This document shows positions 1-10,495 of a stretch of 64,000 nt of DNA, piece after piece. The notes beneath the pieces are model-generated. The model worked only from the letters and a program-made list of their open reading frames with translations. It did not search any database and was not told the DNA's origin. Source of the stretch: Nageia nagi (taxonomy: Eukaryota; Pinophyta); the NCBI GenBank assembly GCA_050084985.1, contig JBITNC010000001.1, forward strand, positions 31,000,001 through 31,064,000. The letters are read 5' to 3'. Position 1 is the stretch's first letter. Each line of letters begins with the position of its first letter. The position numbers and the translations under genes were made by a program.

Positions 1-232
1 ATATACAACATGATATTCAGTTATTACTAGATGCTTTATTGCCTAATATAGCTTTGTATCAATAATCAATTTTTGAGCAAGAGGAGATAAAGAGGTATAT
101 TTAGGACTTGGTTGATCAAGGTGTGATTATACCAAGTACATTTCCATGTGGATCACCTATTGTTTTGGTTCCTAAAAAGAATCAAACTTGGAGTATGTGT
201 ATTGAATATAGAGCACTTAGCAAAATCACTAT
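1..232 (+). pseudogene. Ty3-gypsy reverse transcriptase, N-terminal fragment
   Basis: Reads as the start of a gypsy RT: a PSTFPCGSPIVLVPKK-like stretch followed by the basic, aromatic block that precedes the '[10 protein letters not shown]' motif. In-frame stops interrupt it. It is about 85% similar by eye to the RT start at about 1715-1953 of the same element, so the window begins with a second, partial copy. It ends abruptly at about 232, where a gag reading frame begins; the rest of RT is absent. Its 5' part lies outside the window, so its true length is unknown. Confidence 0.7.
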
Positions 233-237
233 CAAAA

Positions 238-927
238 GTAGACATTCCTACTTTTGGAGGGGAGGTTGATGTAGAAAAGTTGAACAATTGGTTGAAATAA
301 TTGGAGATTTATTTCTAAATTCATGGTGTTATAAATGATATTGATAAAATCTCCTTTTCTAGATTAAAGATGGGTGGACATGCCTTAGTTTGGTGGGAAA
401 GCCATGTAGAAACTCTTAGACATGAAAACTTATCAAAAATATCTCCTTAGAATGAGTTTAAGAAATTGTTAAGAGATCAATTTTATCCATTGGAACACCA
501 TAATAAATAATTGATGTAATAGTAATTCTTTAGAAAATAAAGAGAAAAAATAGTTCAAGAGTACACTATAGAATTTAGAAAATAAGCTACTTTGCTTGTT
601 GTTTTGCTAAAAAATTCTCAAACTTTAATAAAGTACATTGAAAGTTTATGTAGTCATTTACAAAAGATTATCATGTTATTTAATCCTACTAATCTTGATC
701 AAGTATGTGTGCAAGTGCAATACTTAGATGAGGATGGTAAATCAAAGACACAATATGATGAATCCAATAAGGCTTCAAACTCAAGAGGAGAACAAGATAA
801 AGGTAAATCTCAAGATAAAGGTAAAGGTAAGAAAGAAACTAAGACCACTAATATTTCAAAGAAATAAGGTGATAATAGCCATTATATTCATTATGATAAA
901 GATGGTCATGTTGATGATAAATATTAG
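238..927 (+). pseudogene. Ty3-gypsy gag (element A)
   Basis: Structural particle protein of a gypsy retrotransposon. One reading frame starting about 238 runs through gag with in-frame stops but no frameshift. It begins VDIPTFGGEVDVEKLNNWL, the usual start of the retrotransposon gag domain, and includes the W-W-E pair typical of this domain (GHALVWWESH). The C-terminal part is lysine-rich (around 760-860). A zinc-knuckle scaffold lies at 883-924 with CX2CX4HX4C spacing, but all three cysteine positions are tyrosine codons (TAT). The next codon is a TAG where a tryptophan is usual. The protein would not bind RNA through this knuckle. Recognition of gag is secure; its start codon is not visible. 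Confidence 0.8.
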
Positions 928-1430
928 AAAATTCATTCAAAATTATGTTCATATAAGCATAAGAATAAGGAGAAAACTAATGTTATGGTTAGTATATGTG
1001 AGGATATTGAGGGAAGTTTATATGTTAATGAGAAAATAAAATTTTTAGCCATTAAAAAGGTTGAAGAATATCAAGAAATTGAAGAATAAAGGATTCAATT
1101 ATTTCACCTAAAAATTCAAATTAAGAAAACCAAAGTAGATTACATTATTGATCCAAGTTCTCAAAAAAATTTGATTTCAAAATCGATAATAAGTAATTTG
1201 GGATTGAAAAGTTTCAACTATCCAAATCCATTATCCTTTGGGTTGGGTGCATCATAATGCTAGCTTGCAAGCCACTAGATAATATAAGTTGAAATTTGCT
1301 ATTTGTGCAAAGTATATTGATGAGGTTATGGTTGATGTTCTTCCTTTAGAGATTTGTGGTGATATTATTAGTAATCCTTATATGTGGGATAGAGATGATA
1401 TTTATTATAAAATATTGAAAAAATTATGAT
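928..1430 (+). pseudogene. Ty3-gypsy aspartic protease (element A)
   Basis: Retroviral-type aspartic protease that would mature the polyprotein. It continues in the gag frame to about 1255, where the frame is lost. The active-site loop reads YIIDPSSQKNLIS at 1141-1179; the family has D-S/P-G-S/A, so the glycine is replaced by serine (AGT). Downstream text in a shifted frame (VDVLPLEICGDIISNPYMWD) matches the 'LGNPWL/YLWD' part of plant gypsy proteases. Several stops follow. Inactive. Confidence 0.65.
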
Positions 1431-1689
1431 TTGTGAAATATAGAAAGGTGTTTATAGCTAGTATGCATAAAAGCAAGAAAAAATACCTTTGATCACTACT
1501 AGTTAGGAAAAATCCTTGTAAATGCTTCTAAAAAGTTTATGTTGATCATGGTAAAAATGGAAGCTTATAGAGAGATGAATCTCATGCTATTAGCGATGTG
1601 CAATACTAACTATAGGTTATTAACAATATGCAATAGAGAATAAAAGATGCAAAATTTGGTCTACAAGTTTACTATATTATTTACAGAGC

Positions 1690-2545
1690 CACAAGGATTA
1701 CCTCTTATGTGAGATATACAATATGATATTTAGTTGTTACCTAATGCTTCATTTCCCAACATAGCTTTGTATTAATAATCAATTTTGGAGCAAGAGAAGA
1801 TAAAGAGGTAGATTCAGGAGTTGGTTGATCATGATGTGATCAGACCAAGTACATCTCCATGTGGATTACCTACTAGTTTGGTTTCGAAGAAGGATCAAAC
1901 TTGGAGAATGTGTATTGGTTATAGAGCACTTAACAAAATCACCACAAAAATCACTATCCTTTACCTCAAATAGATTATCTTTTGAATCAATTACAAGGAG
2001 AAAGATTCTTCACTAAGCTGGAGTTGAGGAGTGGATATCACCATATTTGAATCAAAGAGGAGGAAATTTGAAAGACCACTTTCAAGACAAAATAATGCCT
2101 ATTTGAGTGGCTTATTTTGCCATTTAGTTTGTTCAATGCACCAACCACATTTATGAGAGTAATGAATGATGTGTTTCATCTATTTATTGATACTTTTATT
2201 GTTGTATACTTGGATGATATTCTTGTTTATCATTATACATGGGAATAACATATTGTAAATATTAGACAAGTGTTTCAAGCTTTGCATAGGGAGAAGTTGT
2301 TAAAAATATCTAAATGTGAGTTTGGAAAAGAGTCTTTGGTGTATTTGGTCCATGTTATTGGTCATGTAAAAATTAAGATAGATTCTTGTAAAGTAAGTGC
2401 TATAGTAGATTGGCCAAATCCAACTAATGTAATTGAAGTGAGCAGTTTCTTAGGTGTTGTACAATATTTGAGAAAGTTTATTATTGATTTTTCTCAAGTT
2501 GCTTCACCTTTACATGATGTAACTAATAAGAGGTATTTTTTCTAA
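1690..2545 (+). pseudogene. Ty3-gypsy reverse transcriptase (element A)
   Basis: RNA-dependent DNA polymerase domain. Visible in order: entry motif before the first stop (about 1715), PSTSPCG block (1847), [13 protein letters not shown] (about 1905-1940), FTKLELRSGYHHI (about 2010-2045), [16 protein letters not shown] (about 2123-2170) and catalytic YLDD at 2207-2218. From 2270 an open stretch of about 90 codons carries the thumb and connection (KCEFGKESLVYLVHVIGHV, then FLGVVQYLRKFI). At least two frameshifts and many stops occur before 2270. Chromovirus-type gypsy sequence fits best. Confidence 0.85.
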
Positions 2546-2625
2546 TGGGGTAAGTAACAAAAAAAATCTTTTGATACCTTGAAGTAAAATATTTTAGTGT
2601 ATCCATGCTTGCACTTTATAATTTG

Positions 2626-3180
2626 TAGAATCCATTTGAAGTGGAGAATGATGAAAGTGACTATGCCATGGGGGTCATTTCATTACAAGGTAAACCAATT
2701 TTCTATCATTCAAAAAAATTTAGTGGGACCATTTTGAATTATCCTACTTATAATAAGGAAATGTATGCATCAATTCAAGCTATTAAAAAGTGGAAAAATT
2801 ATTTAAAGGGGAAAGAAATAATCATTCATACTTATTATTAACCATTAAAGTACTTACAAACTCAATGAAAATTGCAACAAAGTAGACAATATATATGGAT
2901 GAATTTTCTACAACAATTTCATCTTGTGATAAAATATAGGAAAGGAACATAGAATAAAGTTATTGATATACTTTCTATAACAATTGTACCTATAAATTCC
3001 ATGCTATCAATAATGTGAAACATTGATTTTAGGTTATTAATGACATGTAAATGATAGCCATTGAGTTCCCTCTCAATGTTAAAATCTCTTCCTTTTCTTT
3101 CTAATTCATTTTTAGAGGCATATGTGCAAGATCTTAACTTCAGAGAGGTGTATGAGTAGTTATCTTCATCTAGGTCCAAG
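2626..3180 (+). pseudogene. Ty3-gypsy RNase H (element A)
   Basis: RNase H domain that removes template RNA. The open part (2641-2841) reads ENDESDYAMGVISLQ, where the family has a catalytic Asp before S/A; here SDYAMG keeps the DYAMG block. It continues with HSKKFSG...YPTYNKEMYASIQAIKKW, the standard family pattern. After the stop at 2841 the frame continues with several nonsense codons towards the connection to integrase. Identity is clear; the domain is broken. Confidence 0.75.
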
Positions 3181-3253
3181 TATGAGGGCTTGGATGATTT
3201 TTATTTGTAAAATGAACTTCTTTATCATTTTAATGCATTATGTGTATGTATAG

Positions 3254-4250
3254 GTGAAAGGATTAGATTGATTAGAGAAGCACATACTTTAAATATTCTA
3301 GGACATTTTGGGGTTGGAAAGATATTGTACAATTTGCAAAGGTATGTATATTGGCCAAATATGGAAGATTAAGTTACCAAATACATAAGAGGGTGTTCTT
3401 TATGTTGCAACAATGAGCCTAGTAATAAGAAATTGGGTTTGTATCATCCAATTCCAATACCTTCACATCCATGGGAGTGTATCTCAATGAATTTTATAGG
3501 ATGATTTCCTATGATCAAGAAAGGTCATGATTATTTATTTATTATTATGGATAGATTTAGCAAGATGTGTGTTTTGATTCCATATAAGAAGATTATAATA
3601 GGAAAATAAGTTGCAAAGTTATACTTTTCATATGTTTGAGTTCATTTTGGATTACCTACTATTATTTTAGATATAGATAGTAGATTTTTGAGCAAGTTTT
3701 GGACATGTTTGTAGGAAAATATGGACATAAGGTTGAAGAGGAGTACTAGATTTCATCCTAAAATGGATGGAAAAACCAAGGTGGTGAATAGGAAAGTGGT
3801 TCACCTCTTTAGGGATAATCATAAGCATCCTAATTCTTAGGATGAAAATCTTGAATGCATCCAATATTTATACAATTGGGAAACCCATTCTTCTATTAAT
3901 AAGATTCCTTATGAGACTTATTTTGGTTATTTACCACCTTTTCCTTTTGATTCTTTATTGGGAAGGAAAAGGATGAAGGTGATTCACTTGAGAAAGATGA
4001 AAAGCAAGATGAAATGTTTGTTAAAAAGATTAGGCAAATTCATTTGAAAGTCCAATAGCAACTTAAAACAATCCAAGCCAAGTACAATATGAGACATGAA
4101 AAGCATTGAGTTGACCATAAGTTTTAGATGGGAGACCATGTTTGGTTGCATATTAGTAAAGAGAGGTTGCAAGGAGCAATCAAGAAGTTGAAACCTATAA
4201 AGTATGGACCATTTGAGATTATGGAGTAAGTAATTGAGAATGATTTTAAA
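3254..4250 (+). pseudogene. Ty3-gypsy integrase (element A)
   Basis: Integrase joins element DNA to the chromosome. The HHCC zinc domain is visible (REAHTLNILGHFG, then CSLCC at about 3390-3410). The core follows: ISMNFIG at 3481, LFIIMDRFSKMCVLIPYKK, then FGLPTIILDIDSRFLSKFW, then FHPKMDGKTKVVNRK. The first catalytic Asp is Asn (AAT, 3490-3492) and the catalytic Glu is Lys (AAG, 3778-3780); only the second Asp remains. The remainder (YNWETHSSINKIPYETYFG) matches the family's C-terminal part. Frameshifts follow after about 3990. Confidence 0.85.
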
Positions 4251-4598
4251 TTGAATTTAATAACATATATGAATATCTATTCAATTTTGAATGTAGAACA
4301 TTAAAAATTGTATGTGACATCTATGTTGATTGAAGATGAAGCAGGTTCAGATCATATTTTGCTATCTCTTGATGACTTAGCTCCTAAAACTATTGATGAA
4401 ATCAAGAAGGATTCTATATTACAAAATAGGGTTCATGCTACAAGAATAGGTGAGAGAGAGATATGGTTTATTATATTGAAGGGAAAAAAACCTAATAAAG
4501 CCAAGTGGATGGACAAGCCTAGGTTGGGGAGTTGTATCCTCATCTATGCATTTGTGAGATCAAATACGTTCTCATTGGGGAGGTGTGATCCAAATTAA
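4250..4598 (+). pseudogene. Integrase C-terminal tail with chromodomain-like block (element A)
   Basis: After the integrase a frame reads SMLIEDEAG...LDDLAPKTIDEI, then ILQNRVHATRIGEREIW and FIILKGKKPNKAKWM. This has the spacing of a chromovirus chromodomain (I-L-x-x-R, then K-G-x-x-x-x-x-A-x-W), which in this group steers integration to chromatin marks. The usual K-W-K-G reads L-K-G, so the aromatic cage is incomplete. Assignment as a chromodomain is inference from spacing; that this is the tail of integrase is well supported by position. Confidence 0.5.
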
Positions 4599-5210
4599 AT
4601 CATATCATGTTGATATCTTTAGGAGAAATACTCATTCCAAAGGTATTTATACTTGGAAATTTACCAAATACTAAAATCTAGAGGTAATTGGTGATAAAAA
4701 CCACACTATTAATAACATAAGTATACTATTTTTAGGCCATTAACAACCTTAGTTTTGATGATTCAAGAGTGGAAATTGAAGGAACATTCGTGATTCAAAA
4801 AGTTGAGTAGTTCAATTTCATAAAATGACACATTGGAGACATTTATAGGCTTAATTAAAGGCATTATATCTCTTAATTCATAATCTTAGCTTAGAGAGTT
4901 TTGGGGTTTTGGGATTGTAAATATTTGTAGGGAGGCTAGGAATCATTCCAAAATTTTTGTAGTTCTAAAGTTGTTCTTCTTGCTATAGGAGATTGTAGTA
5001 GTGTTGTAGGATATAGTAATGGTATTAATTTGATCATATATCTCTATATGCATGTGATATTGTAATGTCCATAAATAATGAGAAAAGAAGGCTCTAATTC
5101 CATGTTGGATTAGCCCACATTGGGTGAACCATAGTAAATCATTATGTTGATATTATTGTGTATGATTGAGATTGGTAATTTGTAGTTTTACATTGTGCAA
5201 TTTTGAATTT
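4575..5210 (+). repeat. Polypurine tract and candidate 3' LTR (element A)
   Basis: The purine run TTGGGGAGG (4575-4583) is followed by TG at 4584, the usual junction of a polypurine tract with a 3' LTR. The following sequence has a TATA-like ATTTATAGG (about 4834) and then U/T-rich DNA. No second LTR copy is in the window, so the right end (placed at about 5210) is a guess. Confidence 0.35.
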
Positions 5211-6219
5211 ATATGCAATTTGATATTTCTCATAATGGTGAATATTTTTTTGTTTGAATTTGTAAGTGAGGATCCAATTATACTATAAGCATCTGATAAT
5301 TAGATCCTAAGGATTTAAGAGTTGGTACTCCTACTTGAGGGATTTAACTTTATCACTTAATTGTTAACCCATATGATTTAAAATACAATGCTCTATGTGA
5401 ACAAACACTTGTTCCATAGAATTTTTAAGGTTTCTAACATTAAATATTTCGTAAGTAATGAAACTAAATTATGTAATCTAAATTAATAACTACCCTAAAC
5501 TAACAAGATGGAGCTTCCTAGTTGTATAATTATAGGGGGCCCTACCTAGAAATGAAATAATAATAGCCTCCTTCCTTATAATTCAATTATTATATACCAA
5601 CCTATTGAAAATTGCTCATACATAATAACTAGACACAATAAATTTGAAAAAGATATTTTATTAATATGGAGATATTACACTAATTGTATAAATTCCTTCA
5701 TTGTTTTACATACTAAAAATAATTAAGATAAATAACAAGACTAAATCCAATTAATTTCTAAGTTACCCAATACAAAGGCAAGCCTAATCTATATAGTCGC
5801 TTACTTATTGATAGAATAGGAAATATCATAAAAGAAATGATTATAGTAAAACCAAAGGATAAATATAAGCATGTTATACTAATTCCATCGAGTCAACATC
5901 ATAATAACCCAAATTGGTCTTCTCATACTTGTTACCAACTATTGCATACGATATATCAAGATTTGTTCCTTCTTTGGGTAGGGTGGTTCCCATAATATCA
6001 ATGGAATATATGTGCATAATTAGATTTTGTCAAATCTCCCTTTTGATTCTCCATGTGACTAGGATTTTTCAATTCTTGGGTGTTGATTGTTGGTACATCC
6101 ATAGTGCATTCCATAGTATCATTTGCATTCCTAAAGTGTATAAGAAAATAACCTCCAAAACACATATAGGTTGCAAAATATAAGAAGAAAATAATTTAAA
6201 TATCTCATTCAACACTTAA

Positions 6220-6267
<48 letters not shown>

Positions 6268-6418
6268 TATCAAACTAGCCTATTCTAATGCCTTATCATC
6301 CCCCACCACCCCTGCCCCCAACTAAAGATATTGCATGCCCCTATGCAACTATACTACCCAAAACCTTAATTTTTCTTCTTCTTGACTACCCTCCTAGTAG
6401 TTTTTGTAGATTTTGATG
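5211..6418. other. AT-rich stretch without recognisable genes
   Basis: No coding similarity seen on either strand. Short open frames, for example at 5914-6183, have no recognisable motifs. A pyrimidine-rich C-tract (about 6299-6323) lies just right of the TA microsatellite. This is probably decayed repeat DNA. Confidence 0.6.
6224..6270. repeat. (TA)n microsatellite
   Basis: About 47 bases of alternating TA, broken once by a C near 6262. Simple dinucleotide repeat with no other function visible. Confidence 0.95.
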
Positions 6419-6423
6419 AAGTT
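6419..6423. repeat. Target site duplication, left (AAGTT)
   Basis: AAGTT directly before the left LTR of the small element; matches 8332-8336. Confidence 0.7.
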
Positions 6424-6650
6424 TGGTGTAGGAGTAAACTTGCTTATCGATTTATTATAGGCATTTAAATAGGAAAATATAAAGATAAATACCATGTATT
6501 TAACACATGTTATTAGGACATGGATTTAATAAAATAACCTATTATAGATGCTTTTAGAGCATTTATTACATTTAACAAGCTAGATACCTAAAAAGGTATT
6601 ATTACTAGATACCTAAATACTAATTATAATCTTTATTATTCCTCCCAACA
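6424..6650 (-). repeat. 3' LTR of the small LTR element
   Basis: On the + strand it begins TGGTGTAGGAG and ends CCTCCCAACA, so on the minus strand it starts TGTTGGGAGG. It aligns with 8102-8331 along its whole length with about 15% differences by eye plus small indels. Contains the shared block ACCTAAAAAGGTATTATTAC. Confidence 0.8.
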
Positions 6651-7273
6651 ATATAAGAATTGATCCCTAATGCATCCAAAGGAGAAGGAAGCTAAAAAGG
6701 ATCACTGGAAGCTCAAACATAAGAATAACATAATGAAATGATGTGATATAAGATTGCCAATCAAAGCAGTCAAACCAAGGAGGTTTGAAGCAAAGCCAAG
6801 ATGATAAATATATCTCAAAATTGATATAAAGAATAGGATCCTAAAGTTGTTATTGTGGTAAAATTATTTCATGTAATAATGAAGATGTTGTAGAATAGAC
6901 CCTACTAGGATCTAGTACTTTAAGAATAATAAGGGTCTCACAAAACTCTTGATGGAATATAAAGGAAGTAAGATATGACATCAAGGAAAAAAGAGTAGGA
7001 GGACATGTTGGATCATAAAAATAAAAAATATCACCATAAGAAAGTCCTTATAATGATCTACATGATCAAGAATTGGAGGAACATTAAATAAAGCGGTACA
7101 CTGCTTATTAAGGTTAACAACATCTTCAATGTGTGAATCAATTAAGAGAGAAGCAATACCATCCGAAAGATCATCCCTATCTCATTTGATAGAGATGTAG
7201 TTTTTATTAGAGGAGGAGTTTATATAGAGAGATCTTCTTCCTCCTCTTTCACAAGTTGAGATACCACATCGAT

Positions 7274-7390
7274 CTAAGAAAGTAAATAATTAACATCTAG
7301 TTGAGTATTGAGAATATTAACTTGAGTTGCCAATATATTTGATACATGTACAATATGTGCAATTGAGTTGGCTAAAGTGGATGTATCCAT
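7274..7390 (-). pseudogene. Short open frame with coiled-coil-like sequence in the small LTR element
   Basis: Starts with an ATG at 7390 and reads 38 codons to a TAG, beginning MDTSTLANSIAHIVHV and rich in I, L, V, N and Q with heptad-like spacing. The frame continues beyond the TAG for about 20 codons with an acidic KEEEE cluster. I do not recognise the family. It could be a remnant of a gag N-terminus or chance. Confidence 0.25.
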
Positions 7391-8089
7391 TACTACCACC
7401 AATAGATATGAAGATATAAAAAGATCCAACTCAAAATAAATATCCAAATACTTTTCATATATTTGGAGTTAGACACTAGATATATAGGATAGTTGATTAC
7501 TTATTGAAGCTACAAATATTAAATTTACACCAAAAACCTTTAAAATCCTATAACTTTTGACATATTTCTATGATTTATGTAAATGGTACATTGTTAGATA
7601 GATATCATCTAGGAGATACAAAAATGAGTGGTTACAAAATACCCTTTGGGTAAGAATCAACCCCTCACTAACCAAAATAAAATCATTCAACAATACTAAA
7701 ATTGCACATAAATCTTTTTATTAAATTATACATAAATGTATTCTATTTGATGCCCATATAGTAAATTTGAGTACTAGATAGAATTATTCCAATAAAAATT
7801 CAGAGGAATGTGTATCAACACACCTCACACAATTTCACTATGGAAGAAGAGGCATTAAGCTACAAATGTTGTTAACTTCAAAGTACCAAAAGAAAAAATA
7901 GATCTCTAATTACATAGAAGGAGAACCAAAATGGATGTAAATATACAAAGAGGAATCTAAACCTTAAAATAAGTTAGAAAATTTAAAAGGACCACCAAAT
8001 ATCTACATGTTGTACAAAATGCAGGTATGAAATAAGAGGACCACAACCTCAAAACCAAAGGAAGCAAAATGCACAAGCAAAAAAACTCA

Positions 8090-8100
8090 CTCTGCTACCA
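8090..8100 (-). other. Primer-binding site of the small LTR element
   Basis: Minus strand TGGTAGCAGAG lies one base inside the 5' LTR. It matches the plant initiator-Met tRNA primer site in 10 of 11 bases, which fixes the element's orientation. Confidence 0.75.
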
Positions 8101-8101
8101 A

Positions 8102-8331
8102 TAATGTAAGAGAAAACTTGCTTATCAATTTATTATAGAACTTTAAATAGGTAAATAAAAATATGGATACCATGGATTTAACACATGCTATTATCATATG
8201 AATTTAATAAAATAACCTATTCTAGATGATTTTAGAGAATTTATTACATTTAACTAGCTTGATACCTAAAAAGGTATTATTACTACTAAGTTTATTACTA
8301 GATACCTAAATACTAATTATATTCCTCATCA
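8102..8331 (-). repeat. 5' LTR of the small LTR element
   Basis: Homologous to 6424-6650. On the + strand it begins TAATGTAAGAG where the other copy has TGGTGTAGGAG (two G to A changes in the terminal bases) and ends CCTCATCA. Confidence 0.8.
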
Positions 8332-8336
8332 AAGTT
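8332..8336. repeat. Target site duplication, right (AAGTT)
   Basis: AAGTT immediately after the right LTR; identical to 6419-6423. Confidence 0.7.
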
Positions 8337-8705
8337 GGTTTACTAGTTTTAAAAGGAGGATGAGGAGGTGTAGGTATGATGTTTTTACTAGCATTTATTC
8401 ATCTACAATATCTAAATATTCAAGGATGTTTTTACCTTTATACATTCCATTTAATGTATCTATAAATCTTCTTCAGATTTGCGTTTCATTTAAGTCCTTT
8501 CCCTTTTCTATCTATCATAGGCATAAAAAGTTTCCTTTTTTATTTCATTATTGGCTTGTTATCTTGTGTGATGTCTAGAAAAAACATTGTTGGGTTTATT
8601 GACCCCTCTACTTGATTAAACCCTACCTATTCATTTTGTGTTGCTTTTGCAATATTTTCATTTGTATTGATGGAGACCAAAGTTGCAACAAATTTTAGGT
8701 TAAAC
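8337..8705. other. Unassigned sequence left of element B
   Basis: Pre-insertion DNA flanking element B, continuous with 23837 onwards before that insertion. It holds one open frame (8360-8578) without recognisable motifs. No gene supported. Confidence 0.5.
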
Positions 8706-8710
8706 AATTC
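8706..8710. repeat. Target site duplication of element B, left (AATTC)
   Basis: AATTC immediately before the left LTR, identical to 23832-23836. Confidence 0.9.
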
Positions 8711-10379
8711 TATTGATTAGGATTGTGTAATATATGTGCCGTAAATAATCTTAACCAAAGTAAATCAAGAACATACTATGGTGACAATCTAATCTCCAGA
8801 GAAGGCCGGTTCCTTATACATTGGGTGTAGGAGAAGTAACAGGAAAGAAAATAAAAAGAGTAGAGTGCGAGGAATTTAAGCAAAAGGCTTAGGGTAACAG
8901 GAAAGAAAATAAAAAGGAGTAGAGTGCAAGGAATTTAATCAAAAAGGCTTAGGGTAACAAGAGAGAAAGCAAAGGTGGATCACTAGTTCAGTGTGGGCTT
9001 TCACAGTGTGTGAAACCTTGGTCTAAATCTAGTGTAGTAGCTACGGTACAAGCTCTCACTCTCTAATAGTTTCCTAGCTTTACTCTACCATGTAGCAGAC
9101 ACAGTTATACTAGCAACTCACGATTACCATTCAGGAAACAAGCCAAGCTACCATGATGTAACCAAATTAAGAATGACAATTACGAGTGCTAGACAAGAAA
9201 GGTCAAGATGGTATCATATTACTGATAAAAACTACAGGTCTTCGAGAACAAATGTAAAGAGCAATACTAGGGCTTCCAACCCTTCTTTCACTTTATTTTC
9301 ATATACTTATACTGAACCAACAACAGTTACAAGAATTGCAAAATAGAAATTTTTACAAAATGGCTTCAAGATTCTAGCCTTCTTTTAACTGATACTACCT
9401 ACATATGCCACTTGGTAGAATATTACAAAACTGGGTAGATTGCTGATGATACAGCTTCTTAATGACTGTGATCTGACTTCTTGCTGTCCTTATCTCTTCT
9501 AGGATATTCTATTTACTGGCTCCAACTATTTGATCTCTCTTTACTATTCTCATCTCTACATTCTGAAATGCTCTATTCAATGGCTCTAGCTATTTGATCA
9601 CTCCTTGCTGACCTCATCACTTTTGGGACCTAGTTTCATTCAAAAATGTGAACATTGTCCTACCTGTGATGTCATCTTCATACTTTCGGAATGCCCTACT
9701 CACTTTCTCTAGAACTTGGGCTTTTCCACAACTGAGCTTTTATCATTTCATTCTAGAATGCTTTATCTACTGACTCCAAACCTTTTAATCACCCCTTGCT
9801 GACCACATCATCTCTAGAACCTGGTCTTTACCAAAATGTGACTATCTTATCCTCTGTGACATCATCATCTTATTTTGGAATGCTTTACTTTTGGAACACT
9901 TAATTTATAGACTCCAGCTTCTTCGATTATCTCTTGCTGACCTCATCACTTTCGGGACCCGATTTCATTCAAAAATGTGAACATTATTCTCCCCGTGATG
10001 TCATCTTCATACTTCTAGAATGTTTTACTCACTTTCTCTGAAACCTGGGCTTTTCCATAACTAAGCTTTAGCCTTTCTTCTATGACATCATCATTTCATT
10101 TTGAAATGCTTTATTTACTGACCCCAGCTTATTAATTCCCCTTGCTGACCTCATCACTTTCAGGATCCAGTTTTAGGTTAAGGCCTGAAATCGTTGACAT
10201 CATCTCTTCTGAAACCTGGGTTACTCAACATTAACTTTGAGGGGCTTTTCTTCTTTCATAATGAAGTAATTACTTTTGGAAATGGTTCTTAAAACCCATT
10301 GTGATTATGCTTAGCTTATGTCACCTCTGGAAGTGACCATACTTTCAAAAAACCTTGGAGTAGTGATTATGTATTAACA
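8711..10379 (-). repeat. 3' LTR of element B
   Basis: 1669 bp. On the + strand it begins TATTGATTAGG (first dinucleotide TA where the partner has TG) and ends GTATTAACA. It holds a 58-60 bp tandem duplication (8837-8894 and 8895-8954) also present in the partner LTR. It also has several degenerate copies of a block containing CTTGCTGACCTCATCA spread over 9600-10160. Confidence 0.93.
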
Positions 10380-10495
10380 TACATTTTGGTGACATCTGTG
10401 GGAAAATTTCACCAATTACAAAGAAATTTTAGAACCCAGAATCTTATTTGAATGAATCAAAGAATTAGACTTCAATTCTGTATACTTAGGAGTTG
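10380..10495 (-). other. Spacer between third ORF and 3' LTR of element B
   Basis: The position where a polypurine tract is expected next to the 3' LTR (about 10380-10395, minus strand) is not purine-rich: it reads CACCAAAATGTA. The primer for plus-strand synthesis has therefore either decayed or is unusual. Confidence 0.5.

Larger units (their letters stand above)
6424..8331 (-). mobile_element. Small non-autonomous LTR retrotransposon (TRIM/LARD-like)
   Basis: Two direct repeats of about 227-230 bp flank a 1.45 kb interior. On the minus strand the 5' LTR is 8102-8331. It is followed directly by TGGTAGCAGAG (8090-8100), one mismatch from the initiator-methionine tRNA primer-binding site TGGTATCAGAG. 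Both ends carry the same 5-bp target duplication AAGTT (6419-6423 and 8332-8336). The interior has no gag or pol domain, so movement would need proteins from another element. I see no clear polypurine tract before the 3' LTR (6424-6650). Confidence 0.8.

Noticed and set aside
8360-8578. 72-codon open frame, + strand
   Set aside because: Low-complexity F/S/I-rich text expected in AT-rich DNA.
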